64,000 bases of DNA. Source: Nostoc linckia z4 (GTDB lineage Bacteria > Cyanobacteriota > Cyanobacteriia > Cyanobacteriales > Nostocaceae). Below the pieces are notes generated by a model that made no database searches, was not told where the DNA came from, and was given only the letters and a program-made list of their open reading frames with translations. Location of the stretch: positions 55,491 to 119,490 of the forward strand of contig NZ_LAHA01000015.1 in NCBI RefSeq assembly GCF_002608075.1, in the 5' to 3' direction. Shown in pieces: positions 51,889 through 59,183 of the stretch. Each line of letters starts with the position of its first letter. Position 1 is the stretch's first letter. The position numbers and the translations under genes are program-made.

Positions 51889-52172
51889 TTGACCAAAATA
51901 CTTATAATTTACTGCTATCAGAATATAGCGTATCAATACAAACCCTAGAAACACTATCATTAGATAAAAATTCAACTCTACAATCTCCTGGATTTAGCAT
52001 TTTAGACTGTGTTGCCAAGCAAATACCATACAATGATATTTTAGGATTAATTCAATATGTATACGGCACAAATCTTTATAATGCCAATGAAATGTACCAA
52101 GTCGTTGTAGATAAGCGCAAACCAATTGAAATTGTTTTTGAAAATGAGGTAAAAAAAAAGTCGATAGCGTAG
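51885..52172 (+). CDS. Small protein, possibly the N-terminal part of the MuF protein by -1 frameshift
   Basis: A 95-residue protein (MIDQNTYNLLLSEYSVSIQTLETLSL...) with no family I recognise. It overlaps the zincin gene by 4 bp. Near its end the codons AAA-AAA-AAG form the slippery string A-AAA-AAG (52154-52160); a -1 slip there enters the MuF frame, which is open from 52148 onward but has no start codon until 52397. It may therefore be made alone and as an N-terminal extension. Confidence 0.55.
   Translation: MIDQNTYNLLLSEYSVSIQTLETLSLDKNSTLQSPGFSILDCVAKQIPYNDILGLIQYVYGTNLYNANEMYQVVVDKRKPIEIVFENEVKKKSIA
52154..52160 (+). promoter_or_regulatory. Candidate -1 frameshift slippery site A-AAA-AAG
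   Basis: A run of nine A followed by G sits in the right phase (zero frame AAA AAG) three codons before the stop zone of the 51885 frame. The -1 frame continues without stop into the MuF protein. Transcriptional slippage on the A-run is an alternative. Confidence 0.5.
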
Positions 52173-52396
52173 AAGAGAAGGCAGAGGGCAGAAGGCAGGA
52201 GGCAGAAGAGGAAGAAGATGTTGTAGATTTAATTGTTAAGAAGTACGCTAAGAAACTACCACTTGATTATATAATTCGCACTGTTTCTAAAAGCCTGGGT
52301 CAATTCTCATCTTTAGAAGATTTACGCGATCGCACTGCTGAAATCTACCTGAAAATCAGCCCTAAACTATTCACCCAAACAATTGAAAAATGCCGA

Positions 52397-54286
52397 ATGC
52401 TGTCTCATTTAGCAGGTATGGCAGATGTTGAAGATGAGTTTTTAGAAGACAGGGGTGATAGTGCTACCCAACAAAGAACTGATGCTAAAGTTTTCGCATG
52501 GCTTAGTCAACCCTTCAAAGAAGCGATCGCATATTTCCGCAAAAAAGTCATCATTCCCACCCAACGCTGGGACGAGTTCACCGCCCAAAACCACGATTTT
52601 GCTTTCACTGTTGCTGGATTAACCAAAGCAGACTTACTTGAAGATGTGCGCTGGCTAGTTGATAAAGCCATCTCTGAGGGTAACGACTACGAAACCTTTA
52701 AAAGTCAATTTCGCCGTCTAATTGGGCGTAAAGGTTGGCATCCAAACGACAAACGAATCTATACAATTCTGGATACTAATTCTCGTCGTGCTTATGCTGC
52801 TGGTCGCTACGAGCAAGCCACCAATCCTGATATGCTGCAACGTCGCCCTTATTGGGTGTGGAAGCACCGCGATTCTGTTGTTCCTCGCCCAAATCACTTA
52901 GCACTGGATAATAAGGCGATCGCGGCAAACCATCCATTTTGGAAAGTCGCGCTTCCTAGTTGCTTTCCTCCTGAAACTATGGTTGCTACTCCAACGGGAT
53001 GGAGGAGAATTGACAGTTTTTCTACTGGAGATTTAGTAATTGGGGGGAGCGGTAATATCCAACCTGTCGATGCCGTCTACAAAAGATGGTATAGCGATAA
53101 GCTCATTAGGGTGGTTACAGAAACATCCGGCGAACTTCTTTCGACCCCAAATCACCGTATTTTGACCCTTCGGGGATGGATTAGAGCAGAGAATTTGCAA
53201 ATCGGTGATGTACTTGTTCAAATTGGTGAAACATCCGCGCTTAATAACACTATTAGTAATGTAAACCAAGTGAATTTGGCATTCGGTAATGACTTGATGA
53301 CGAATCCAGTCCAAGGGGTATCTGCTAGCGTTAATGCACTCAATACCCAGACGCAACGATGGAATGTAGATATCAACCCATCTAGCAAATTTGTCTTTGG
53401 AATAAACAACACAAAAATTGTGACTTGTAGAAAATCCCAAACTATGGAGGTGGTCGATAACGATAGACTCGTATTTTGTGGGAGAAGTTCTAGGGTACAT
53501 AAGACAATTAGGATTTTGAATCATTGTCTTATGACTATTAGTAATAGCTTTCTCTCTAACATCTTTTCTAAGAAAAGAGCTATTAACTTTGAGTTTTTCA
53601 CACATCTTTCTAATAGATTCAGAGTTTTGTTTGTTGATACCTATCCTTGGGTGATTGCCATTCTTTTGTTTTTGAACAAGCTCTTTCATTTTGGCTCTAG
53701 AAATTTTTCTGCGTTCGGGGTTTCTAACAAACTGAATCCTAACTTTCTCGCTTGTATCTCTAGCGGGGACACTGTAATAAACCAACATCCTCATTACAGT
53801 TCTTTCGTTGACCCCCCAAAAACTAGCAAGTTCTCTAATCGTGAAATTTTGGTCGATATACCTGCTGCGGAGGGCTTCACTAATGGTTATCCCCTCGATT
53901 TGTTCAATTCTCTCGATGATTTTTCTTCTTGGGCCTTGCAAAACGCGATTCTTCATAAGGTTATCGACTTAGGGTGCTGCTGCTATTCTGGCTATGTATA
54001 TAATCTTAGCGTTGTAAGGGACGAGAGCTATTGCTTGCCTCAATCTGTTGTACATAACTGTGCCTGGGGATGCAGATGTACCTTCTTCTCTGCCAACGAG
54101 CGCCTGCTCGAACGCATCGGCGCACAAATTCTCAATAACCCCCCAGACCCTAAAACCATCGCCGAAGCAGGGTTTCAACGTGCCCCAGGACTTGACCCCG
54201 AATCTGACAGACAAGATGTTCTGGAGCAGGGATTATCAAGATTTTCACCAGACATTGCAGAGCAAGTACGCCGAACGAAAGAATAA
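52397..54286 (+). CDS. MuF/SPP1 gp7-like head morphogenesis protein interrupted by an intein
   Basis: Extein N (residues 1-188) has SHRRA-like TNSRRAYAAGRYEQA and VWKHRDSVVPRPNHLALDNKAIAANHPFWKVALPS; extein C resumes at Cys555 with CAWGCRCTFF, giving the MuF signature ...P..WGCRC. Residues 189-554 are an intein. The frame is open upstream to 52148 without a start codon (AEEEEDVVDLIVKKYAKKLPLDYI...), so the true N-terminus is probably added by frameshift from the 51885 gene. MuF proteins help head assembly. The first extein part near 52171-52210 is made of heptamer repeats. Confidence 0.7.
   Translation: MLSHLAGMADVEDEFLEDRGDSATQQRTDAKVFAWLSQPFKEAIAYFRKKVIIPTQRWDEFTAQNHDFAFTVAGLTKADLLEDVRWLVDKAISEGNDYETFKSQFRRLIGRKGWHPNDKRIYTILDTNSRRAYAAGRYEQATNPDMLQRRPYWVWKHRDSVVPRPNHLALDNKAIAANHPFWKVALPSCFPPETMVATPTGWRRIDSFSTGDLVIGGSGNIQPVDAVYKRWYSDKLIRVVTETSGELLSTPNHRILTLRGWIRAENLQIGDVLVQIGETSALNNTISNVNQVNLAFGNDLMTNPVQGVSASVNALNTQTQRWNVDINPSSKFVFGINNTKIVTCRKSQTMEVVDNDRLVFCGRSSRVHKTIRILNHCLMTISNSFLSNIFSKKRAINFEFFTHLSNRFRVLFVDTYPWVIAILLFLNKLFHFGSRNFSAFGVSNKLNPNFLACISSGDTVINQHPHYSSFVDPPKTSKFSNREILVDIPAAEGFTNGYPLDLFNSLDDFSSWALQNAILHKVIDLGCCCYSGYVYNLSVVRDESYCLPQSVVHNCAWGCRCTFFSANERLLERIGAQILNNPPDPKTIAEAGFQRAPGLDPESDRQDVLEQGLSRFSPDIAEQVRRTKE
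52961..54058 (+). other. Intein, 366 aa
   Basis: Starts at Cys189 with block A CFPPETMVATPTGWRRIDSF and block B LLSTPNHRILTLRGW. Ends with block F (GYVYNLSVVRDESYCL) and block G VVHN before +1 Cys555. The splice residues Cys1, the block B His (TPNHR), the terminal His-Asn and +1 Cys are all present, so splicing is likely. The middle shows no LAGLIDADG motif in this frame, but carries an open frame on the opposite strand. Confidence 0.85.
53033..53956 (-). CDS. Antisense homing-endonuclease-like protein inside the intein
   Basis: A 307-residue frame on the strand opposite to the intein and wholly inside it. Residues 35-70 form a helix-turn-helix (NFTIRELASFWGVNERTVMRMLVYYSVPARD), as in homing endonucleases. 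Residues about 180-240 (SPTKYESIVIDHLHSLGF, WVDIYIPSLRLGIECINASRYP) have the E...D...xEC order of Vsr/EDxHD-type nucleases. A spurious antisense frame would not be expected to have such ordered motifs. I see no clear ribosome-binding site before the ATG at 53956. Confidence 0.6.
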   Translation of the reverse strand: MKNRVLQGPRRKIIERIEQIEGITISEALRSRYIDQNFTIRELASFWGVNERTVMRMLVYYSVPARDTSEKVRIQFVRNPERRKISRAKMKELVQKQKNGNHPRIGINKQNSESIRKMCEKLKVNSSFLRKDVREKAITNSHKTMIQNPNCLMYPRTSPTKYESIVIDHLHSLGFSTSHNFCVVYSKDKFARWVDIYIPSLRLGIECINASRYPLDWIRHQVITECQIHLVYITNSVIKRGCFTNLNKYITDLQILCSNPSPKGQNTVIWGRKKFAGCFCNHPNELIAIPSFVDGIDRLDITAPPNY

Positions 54287-54287
54287 G

Positions 54288-54349
54288 CATTTCAGCTTGC
54301 ATCTGGGGACTTACTCCCCAGATGCAAGCCTCAAACACTGATTCTTGCG
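54288..54349 (+). repeat. Third copy of the CATCTGGGG palindromic element
   Basis: The core GCATCTGGGG-ACTTA-CTCCCCAGATGC (54299-54325) and the CTGATTCTT end match the two copies at 7439-7590. It follows the MuF stop by a few bases. Confidence 0.75.
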
Positions 54350-54369
54350 TTGAATTAAATCAAGATTCC

Positions 54370-54666
54370 ATGACATCTTATACCCTCGTTCCTTGCGACC
54401 ACATTTTTGAAATCCCTACCCATGTAGCCAAATGTCCCTACTGTGAAGCTAAGTTGTATGCTAATGCGTTCGCTTGGGTGGAGGAAGATGACGGATGGGT
54501 AGCAGAGCAGCTAGAAATTAGCTGTGATACAGAGCCAGATATTCAATCTGATGAATGGGATTTGTGGATGCACAATCATTCCGATATGCCCTATGTATAT
54601 CAACTTCCAATTAATACAAAAATTGAAGATTACATCAACAATAATTTTCGATTTGATTGTCTATAA
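54370..54666 (+). CDS. Small zinc-ribbon-like protein, about 98 aa
   Basis: I start at MTSYTLVPCDHIFEIPTHVAKCPYCEAKLYA (54370) because the upstream in-frame residues come from the palindromic repeat. C9, H11 and the CPYC pair could bind zinc. The rest is acidic (VEEDDGWVAEQLEISCDTEPDIQSDEWDLW). I recognise no family. It follows the MuF gene and ends near a strong terminator, so it closes the plus-strand structural operon. Confidence 0.5.
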   Translation: MTSYTLVPCDHIFEIPTHVAKCPYCEAKLYANAFAWVEEDDGWVAEQLEISCDTEPDIQSDEWDLWMHNHSDMPYVYQLPINTKIEDYINNNFRFDCL

Positions 54667-54727
54667 TGTGCTATTATTATAATAGCGATTAATCCAGTTA
54701 TTCTTGACTAAAACAGTGGTTTTTACT

Positions 54728-54754
54728 AAATCGTCTTTCCTACAAAGACGATTT
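54728..54754. terminator. Rho-independent terminator
   Basis: AAATCGTCTTT (54728-54738) pairs with AAAGACGATTT (54744-54754) across CCTAC, followed by a T-rich run to 54763. It can stop both the plus operon and, on the other strand, the minus operon ending at 54755. Confidence 0.8.
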
Positions 54755-55477
54755 TTATTTTTTACATAAAAAACTTACTGCATCAATAGCCAGACCCCAC
54801 TTAGCCCATTTCACTCTCTTCCTCCACTTATTTAACAAATCTTGAGGGAAAGGACTAAATCTGCTCAATGCATCTTTTAAATGATTAGCGTGACCAAATT
54901 CGTCTCTTGTCATTTGAGACGCGAGCGCACTCAAATCGCCATCTTTTAATAAAGCTAATTCTAAATATAAACTTGCTATTTCTTCTTCTAAGACACACAT
55001 AAAAGCTATCCTATCTTCCCAAGAATAATCAAATGCTGCGCGATTATAGAATAGCAGTCTAGAAGATACAAACCTGTAAGACATCCCATCAAAATTTTCT
55101 AAAACTCCTGTCAATCGTTCTCCAGGATAAGTATAAGAGTCCCAAGTTACAACCTTCGGTTTATTGAAAGGAGTGATAAATTTCTTAACTAGATTCTCTT
55201 GCCCTCGGAGGATTGTAACCCACCTGCCAGTGCCAGTTCGAGTTATGCGATCGCTTCCATCTGCAAGACTTGAGAGCATTTTACCGTGTTTGTTTTCTTC
55301 CTTGGCTTGTTTCTCTAAGAAGGCGGCTAAATATTGCCGATCTTCTGCGAGAGCTTGCTGTTGTAATTTTTCAATAAAAACAGCATTTCCATATTCGATT
55401 TTTGCTAAAAATCGAATAAACCTTTGTTTATTAAGCAAGCCTAATTTAACAATTAATTTATTAAAAATTGACGACAT
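54755..55477 (-). CDS. Ferritin-like diiron-fold protein
   Basis: A 240-residue helical protein. Glu28, then E61-x-x-H64 (KEENKHG), a further E-rich helix (CVLEEEIASLYLELALL) and a second ExxH (TRDEFGHANHLKD) give the two-repeat iron ligands of the ferritin-like superfamily. It is the last gene of the baseplate operon, preceded by a small membrane protein. A virion or host-stress role is possible; the fold call is fairly firm, the function not. Confidence 0.6.
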   Translation of the reverse strand: MSSIFNKLIVKLGLLNKQRFIRFLAKIEYGNAVFIEKLQQQALAEDRQYLAAFLEKQAKEENKHGKMLSSLADGSDRITRTGTGRWVTILRGQENLVKKFITPFNKPKVVTWDSYTYPGERLTGVLENFDGMSYRFVSSRLLFYNRAAFDYSWEDRIAFMCVLEEEIASLYLELALLKDGDLSALASQMTRDEFGHANHLKDALSRFSPFPQDLLNKWRKRVKWAKWGLAIDAVSFLCKK

Positions 55478-55607
55478 TCTTTATGTTTCGTAGTGGTGAA
55501 AAAATTATATATAGAATCATTATTAAACTAAGTATCATGACTTTATATATAAATCCAAAAATCATTAAACCCCAGCTTTGTTGTTTTTCTTTCTTTTGTT
55601 TCTTCAT
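55461..55607 (-). CDS. Small single-helix membrane protein, 48 aa
   Basis: Starts at the ATG at 55607, overlapping the upstream stop (TAATG). A basic N-terminus (MKKQKKEKQQSWG) is followed by a 25-residue hydrophobic helix (LMIFGFIYKVMILSLIMILYIIFSPL) and a basic tail. The stop lies 17 bp inside the start of the ferritin-like gene, so all three genes are coupled. The layout fits a membrane anchor or a holin-like protein; no lysis gene is visible elsewhere in the window. Confidence 0.6.
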   Translation of the reverse strand: MKKQKKEKQQSWGLMIFGFIYKVMILSLIMILYIIFSPLRNIKNVVNF

Positions 55608-56218
55608 TAACTGTATCCCACTAAAGTAATTACATTCCCATTAATTGTAAAACAAGTACCATCCAAATAATTACTTTTAGATGGGTTTTTAGCGTATACA
55701 GAAATCCATCTAAAAGTTGAGGTGATGTTAATAGTAATTTCACCTCCTGCTTGAGATATTGTGGCAGCAGGCGTAGATTCTTGCCCAGTGCGTGAAGTAT
55801 TTGGTTCTTGCGACCATCTATAAACTGCGATTGCACTACTTCCAGCTTGAATATTAATATCAAATCCAACTTGGATAATTAATTTTAAGCTAGTCTGTGG
55901 AGCTAGAAATTCAAAAGCTTTACCACCAACCTCGCAACTAGAAGTACAAATAATGTTGCCTCCGAAAGCTGCTCCTCCACCGACTCCACCACCGCTAAAC
56001 TGAAACCATCTACCTACATTGTCAGACGAAGCTACTATTTTTGGCGGATTTTCGGCGTCTGACGCCGATCGCTTATATCGATACCAAGCAGAAGATCCCG
56101 TACCATCGTCGTTTACAGTCAAAAACATTTTATCTACCCTTTTTGGGGTAGATTCATCGTTCAAAGCTTTTAAGGCACTAATATTATCTACAGATAAAGC
56201 GGTATGAATAAACGACAT
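55607..56218 (-). CDS. Putative tail-fibre or baseplate accessory protein, 203 aa
   Basis: An N-terminal ALSVDNISALKALNDESTPKRVDKMFLTVNDDGTGSSAWYRYKRSASDAENPPKIVASSDNVGRWFQF segment is the small beta module often found at the ends of cyanophage fibre genes. The rest is a Gly-rich linker and a beta domain (FEFLAPQTSLKLIIQVGFDINIQAG). It stops 3 bp from the next upstream gene in the minus-strand baseplate operon and is probably a receptor-binding or fibre component. Confidence 0.55.
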   Translation of the reverse strand: MSFIHTALSVDNISALKALNDESTPKRVDKMFLTVNDDGTGSSAWYRYKRSASDAENPPKIVASSDNVGRWFQFSGGGVGGGAAFGGNIICTSSCEVGGKAFEFLAPQTSLKLIIQVGFDINIQAGSSAIAVYRWSQEPNTSRTGQESTPAATISQAGGEITINITSTFRWISVYAKNPSKSNYLDGTCFTINGNVITLVGYS

Positions 56219-56220
56219 AT

Positions 56221-58161
56221 CTAAGCCTGTAAAACGTTACCATTACTATCGACCAAAACGCTGCCATTGCTATCTGTCAAGATATTGTCGAAATTTAAAG
56301 CGCTGACATCTGGCAATGGCAAACTAAAAGTTAAGTAAGCGTTACCTCCAATTCCGGTGTTAGTGACACTAGCAGGTGACCCAGGTTCTAAAATTGTTAC
56401 TTCTGGATTAACTTCAATATTTGGTGGCTCTAGTCCATGCTCTCGTTCGTATACACAAGGGGGCGAAGCGTGGGAGATGCTAGTTACTGTATTGATATTG
56501 AGATATGCAATACAAAATTGATAATTACCAGTGCTAAATACGCTGCTACCACTAACAGTGCTGCCTACAAAACCCTCAATATTAAACAACCCGACATTAC
56601 TAGGAACCGTTGGCAAATTAGAAGCAGTAGAACTAACCAAAGACCCGACTAAAATTTCTTCCCCATCTTCCCCAACAATAGGTATATCAAAGACTTGGAT
56701 AGTCCCACCTCCAACTGGACGCACATATACTCTTACCTTCGTGGCATTTAGCTGTGCTACCATTCCTGCAATGACATCTGGATAATCATCCCGAATTGTT
56801 GTTGGATGCATCAAAACTATCCGCAACAACAGCGCATTTGTTAGAGCGCTGGCAGTAGACCAATCGCTAATTTGCCCTACTCCATCAACTGTACTTACCA
56901 AAGCTCTGAGCGCTGCCGTTTCTTCCGGGACGCTATTGGCAACAAAGCAAGTACCGTTGTTGGTAATAATTACCTTTTGGTCAGAGGCATTCGCTTCCAA
57001 TCCCGGAACTAATTGCTTTCCTAGTTTGCGGAATTTATAAAAAGCAATCGACCCACTCCCCACACCAGCGACTAAATCCAATCCCGACCCATTGGGTAAA
57101 ATTCGTCTGCGCTCATCTGTAGCAACAATGTAATTGCCTAATAAATCCGCCACTGGGTCATACTCTGAAAAATTTGGAGCAAGGCGCGGGTAAATTTTTA
57201 CAATTGCTCCTTGGGCTATGCTATTACCCACATCCGCGTCGTCAAAGGCCATTTGCACTTGCAGAACATATCCGTAGTTGGGAAGTAAAGGCTTGGGCAG
57301 TGCAAGATTTGTTACTTTGTCGCCTTGATATGTGAATGTCCCACTACTCACTACCATATCTGTAGTATCAAGTGCCCCAGTAGTTGTGTTGACGTACCCC
57401 AAAAACGCCAACTGCAACAATCCTTTGAAATCATCTGCCCCTACATCTTCGTCATCTGTTGCCACACTCAAGCGAATTCTTTTTCCTTGAGGGATTTCAA
57501 AGTTTGTATCGTTGACAATCCAAAACCTCACTGGTTCTGATAAATCTCCACTGGAGTCGTAATCAGGGAAAATAATCGCTGAAGTATCGGTGATTTTTGA
57601 TAGCTCGATATCGCACCCACCCTCTGTTAAGGTGCTGGCAATGTATGGATTGAAATTTTGTGGCAAACAAGCAACCCAATTAGCATCCCTGGTCTTCCAC
57701 TCAACAATTTGATTTGTAGAATTTATAAGCCTCCGCATACCATTAATTCTGTAGCTATTAGGCAGTGCTGTTGGATTTGCAACAACTGTCCTTAGCTCAA
57801 AATGAGTGTCCCTGAATAATGTAATCGTTGCAGGTAAATTGGTGGGCGTTCCATCTATCTCATATCCCAAGTAGGTAGCGACTACGCATCCGTTTTCTGG
57901 GACGGTATCATTCGACATTACTATTCCAATTTCATGGATATCACTAGCGGTTTTTCTAATTGCACTAGGAAGAGTAATTTCTACACCTTGGTTAGACGCG
58001 ATGGTAACATCCGTTCTTAGAGAAAATAATGTTATTCCGGCCCGGTTACGGCAATATATCCAAATGCTTTTATTTCCAGCACTAGCTTCTGTTGTAGACC
58101 CTGAAACAACATTGACTGTAGGTGGTGGTGGAGTGATAGTAGAGGCGTATTGCGATCGCAT
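56221..58161 (-). CDS. Large baseplate/tail-fibre protein, 646 aa
   Basis: A beta-rich, Gly/Thr/Asp-rich protein. The first 450 residues read like repeated beta-sandwich units (ITLPSAIRKTASDIHEIGIVMSN, GYVLQVQMAFDDADVGNSIAQGAIVKIYPRL), and the C-terminus has tandem short (I/L)(L/V)(T/V)DSNG(S/N)VL repeats. It lies in the middle of the minus-strand baseplate operon. The size and composition fit a phage appendage protein that may contact the host cell. No catalytic motif is visible. Confidence 0.55.
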   Translation of the reverse strand: MRSQYASTITPPPPTVNVVSGSTTEASAGNKSIWIYCRNRAGITLFSLRTDVTIASNQGVEITLPSAIRKTASDIHEIGIVMSNDTVPENGCVVATYLGYEIDGTPTNLPATITLFRDTHFELRTVVANPTALPNSYRINGMRRLINSTNQIVEWKTRDANWVACLPQNFNPYIASTLTEGGCDIELSKITDTSAIIFPDYDSSGDLSEPVRFWIVNDTNFEIPQGKRIRLSVATDDEDVGADDFKGLLQLAFLGYVNTTTGALDTTDMVVSSGTFTYQGDKVTNLALPKPLLPNYGYVLQVQMAFDDADVGNSIAQGAIVKIYPRLAPNFSEYDPVADLLGNYIVATDERRRILPNGSGLDLVAGVGSGSIAFYKFRKLGKQLVPGLEANASDQKVIITNNGTCFVANSVPEETAALRALVSTVDGVGQISDWSTASALTNALLLRIVLMHPTTIRDDYPDVIAGMVAQLNATKVRVYVRPVGGGTIQVFDIPIVGEDGEEILVGSLVSSTASNLPTVPSNVGLFNIEGFVGSTVSGSSVFSTGNYQFCIAYLNINTVTSISHASPPCVYEREHGLEPPNIEVNPEVTILEPGSPASVTNTGIGGNAYLTFSLPLPDVSALNFDNILTDSNGSVLVDSNGNVLQA

Positions 58162-58178
58162 TATTTAAAATAAGGTGT

Positions 58179-59009
58179 TTAAAGTAATTCCAATGTTCCT
58201 GCAAAACTACCATTCAAAGATACTAAATCTTGTAAATTAGTGACATATCCAGTACTGCACATTATCGTTAGCAACGTTATAGGTTGTCCATTTTCACTAG
58301 GAATAGTAAAAATGAGTTCGTTCGTTTCTTCAGAGTTTATCCTTGTATATCCTTCTGGCGGTTCGAGGGAATTAATAAATTCTGGGAAATCTCCACTACC
58401 AGCAATTGCAGCCACCCATCCAAAATCACCTCCCGAATAACTGCCAGTAAACTCAAATTTTATTTGAGGATTAGTAAACCCAGACCCCGTAATTTGAGCG
58501 CGAATATAAAAACCATCTGACGAACCTGTAGCATTGTATTGCGTACTAGCTGAAAACGAGCGCTTGCCTTTACTCCTAATAATAGAATTACTAGAACTGC
58601 CTCCAAGATAAATATCGTTATAACTGCTAGTAGGGACTGCAATCTCAGGATCTGTAATAAAACTAACTACTTTAGAAGGGTCTGAAAATGAAGCACTGTG
58701 AGAAAATTCCCAGAAAATACTATAAGATTCCTTGTTGGATAATGCTTTTTTCTTCGATCTTCTATTAATTACAGTTAGTTCATTTAAAACCTGTGTTTTT
58801 GTAATTGAAAAAGCATAATGTTGTCCTTCAGCTTTAAACACCCGGCACTCACCACTACCAGTTATATTAGCTGCGATCGCCACAACTGAAGTTCCATTAC
58901 TGCGTCTGACATTCACCGTGCCGTCGTTGTTGACGCTACCACAACTACCAGTAAAAATTACTTGACTAGATTCGATTAGATCTAATATATCTTGAGAGAG
59001 TTTATTCAT
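58179..59009 (-). CDS. Hypothetical tail/virion protein, 276 aa
   Basis: The N-terminus (SQVIFTGSCGSVNNDGTVNVRRSNGTSVVAIAANITGSGECRVFKAEGQ) resembles small beta-barrel OB-like modules of baseplate hub proteins. The rest is a beta domain with Trp-rich strands (YSIFWEFSHSASFSDPSKVVSFI). The ATG overlaps the upstream 56-aa gene's stop (TAATG). It is probably a baseplate or tail-tip protein by layout. Confidence 0.5.
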   Translation of the reverse strand: MNKLSQDILDLIESSQVIFTGSCGSVNNDGTVNVRRSNGTSVVAIAANITGSGECRVFKAEGQHYAFSITKTQVLNELTVINRRSKKKALSNKESYSIFWEFSHSASFSDPSKVVSFITDPEIAVPTSSYNDIYLGGSSSNSIIRSKGKRSFSASTQYNATGSSDGFYIRAQITGSGFTNPQIKFEFTGSYSGGDFGWVAAIAGSGDFPEFINSLEPPEGYTRINSEETNELIFTIPSENGQPITLLTIMCSTGYVTNLQDLVSLNGSFAGTLELL

Positions 59010-59179
59010 TACCGAGAAATTGCAGTAGTTTGTCCAACAACATTATTGCTATACATTTGTAATTCAAAGGTTTGTCCGTTAATTGTACCCACTAACTTGT
59101 TGCCTTGTACTTTGAGCTTTGGTTGCTGAGATTTGATAATCGTGATTAGTTGTTGCGCTAATTGCTGTTCTGTTTTCAT
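59009..59179 (-). CDS. Small protein, 56 aa
   Basis: Frame MKTEQQLAQQLITIIKSQQP... ending VVGQTTAISR, with its stop overlapping the next ATG as TAATG and its start 5 bp after the upstream gene's stop. The compact helix-then-strand pattern (LKVQGNKLVGTINGQTFELQMYSN) and perfect operon fit make it a real gene. The function is unknown, possibly a baseplate assembly factor. Confidence 0.65.
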   Translation of the reverse strand: MKTEQQLAQQLITIIKSQQPKLKVQGNKLVGTINGQTFELQMYSNNVVGQTTAISR

Positions 59180-59183
59180 AAAA

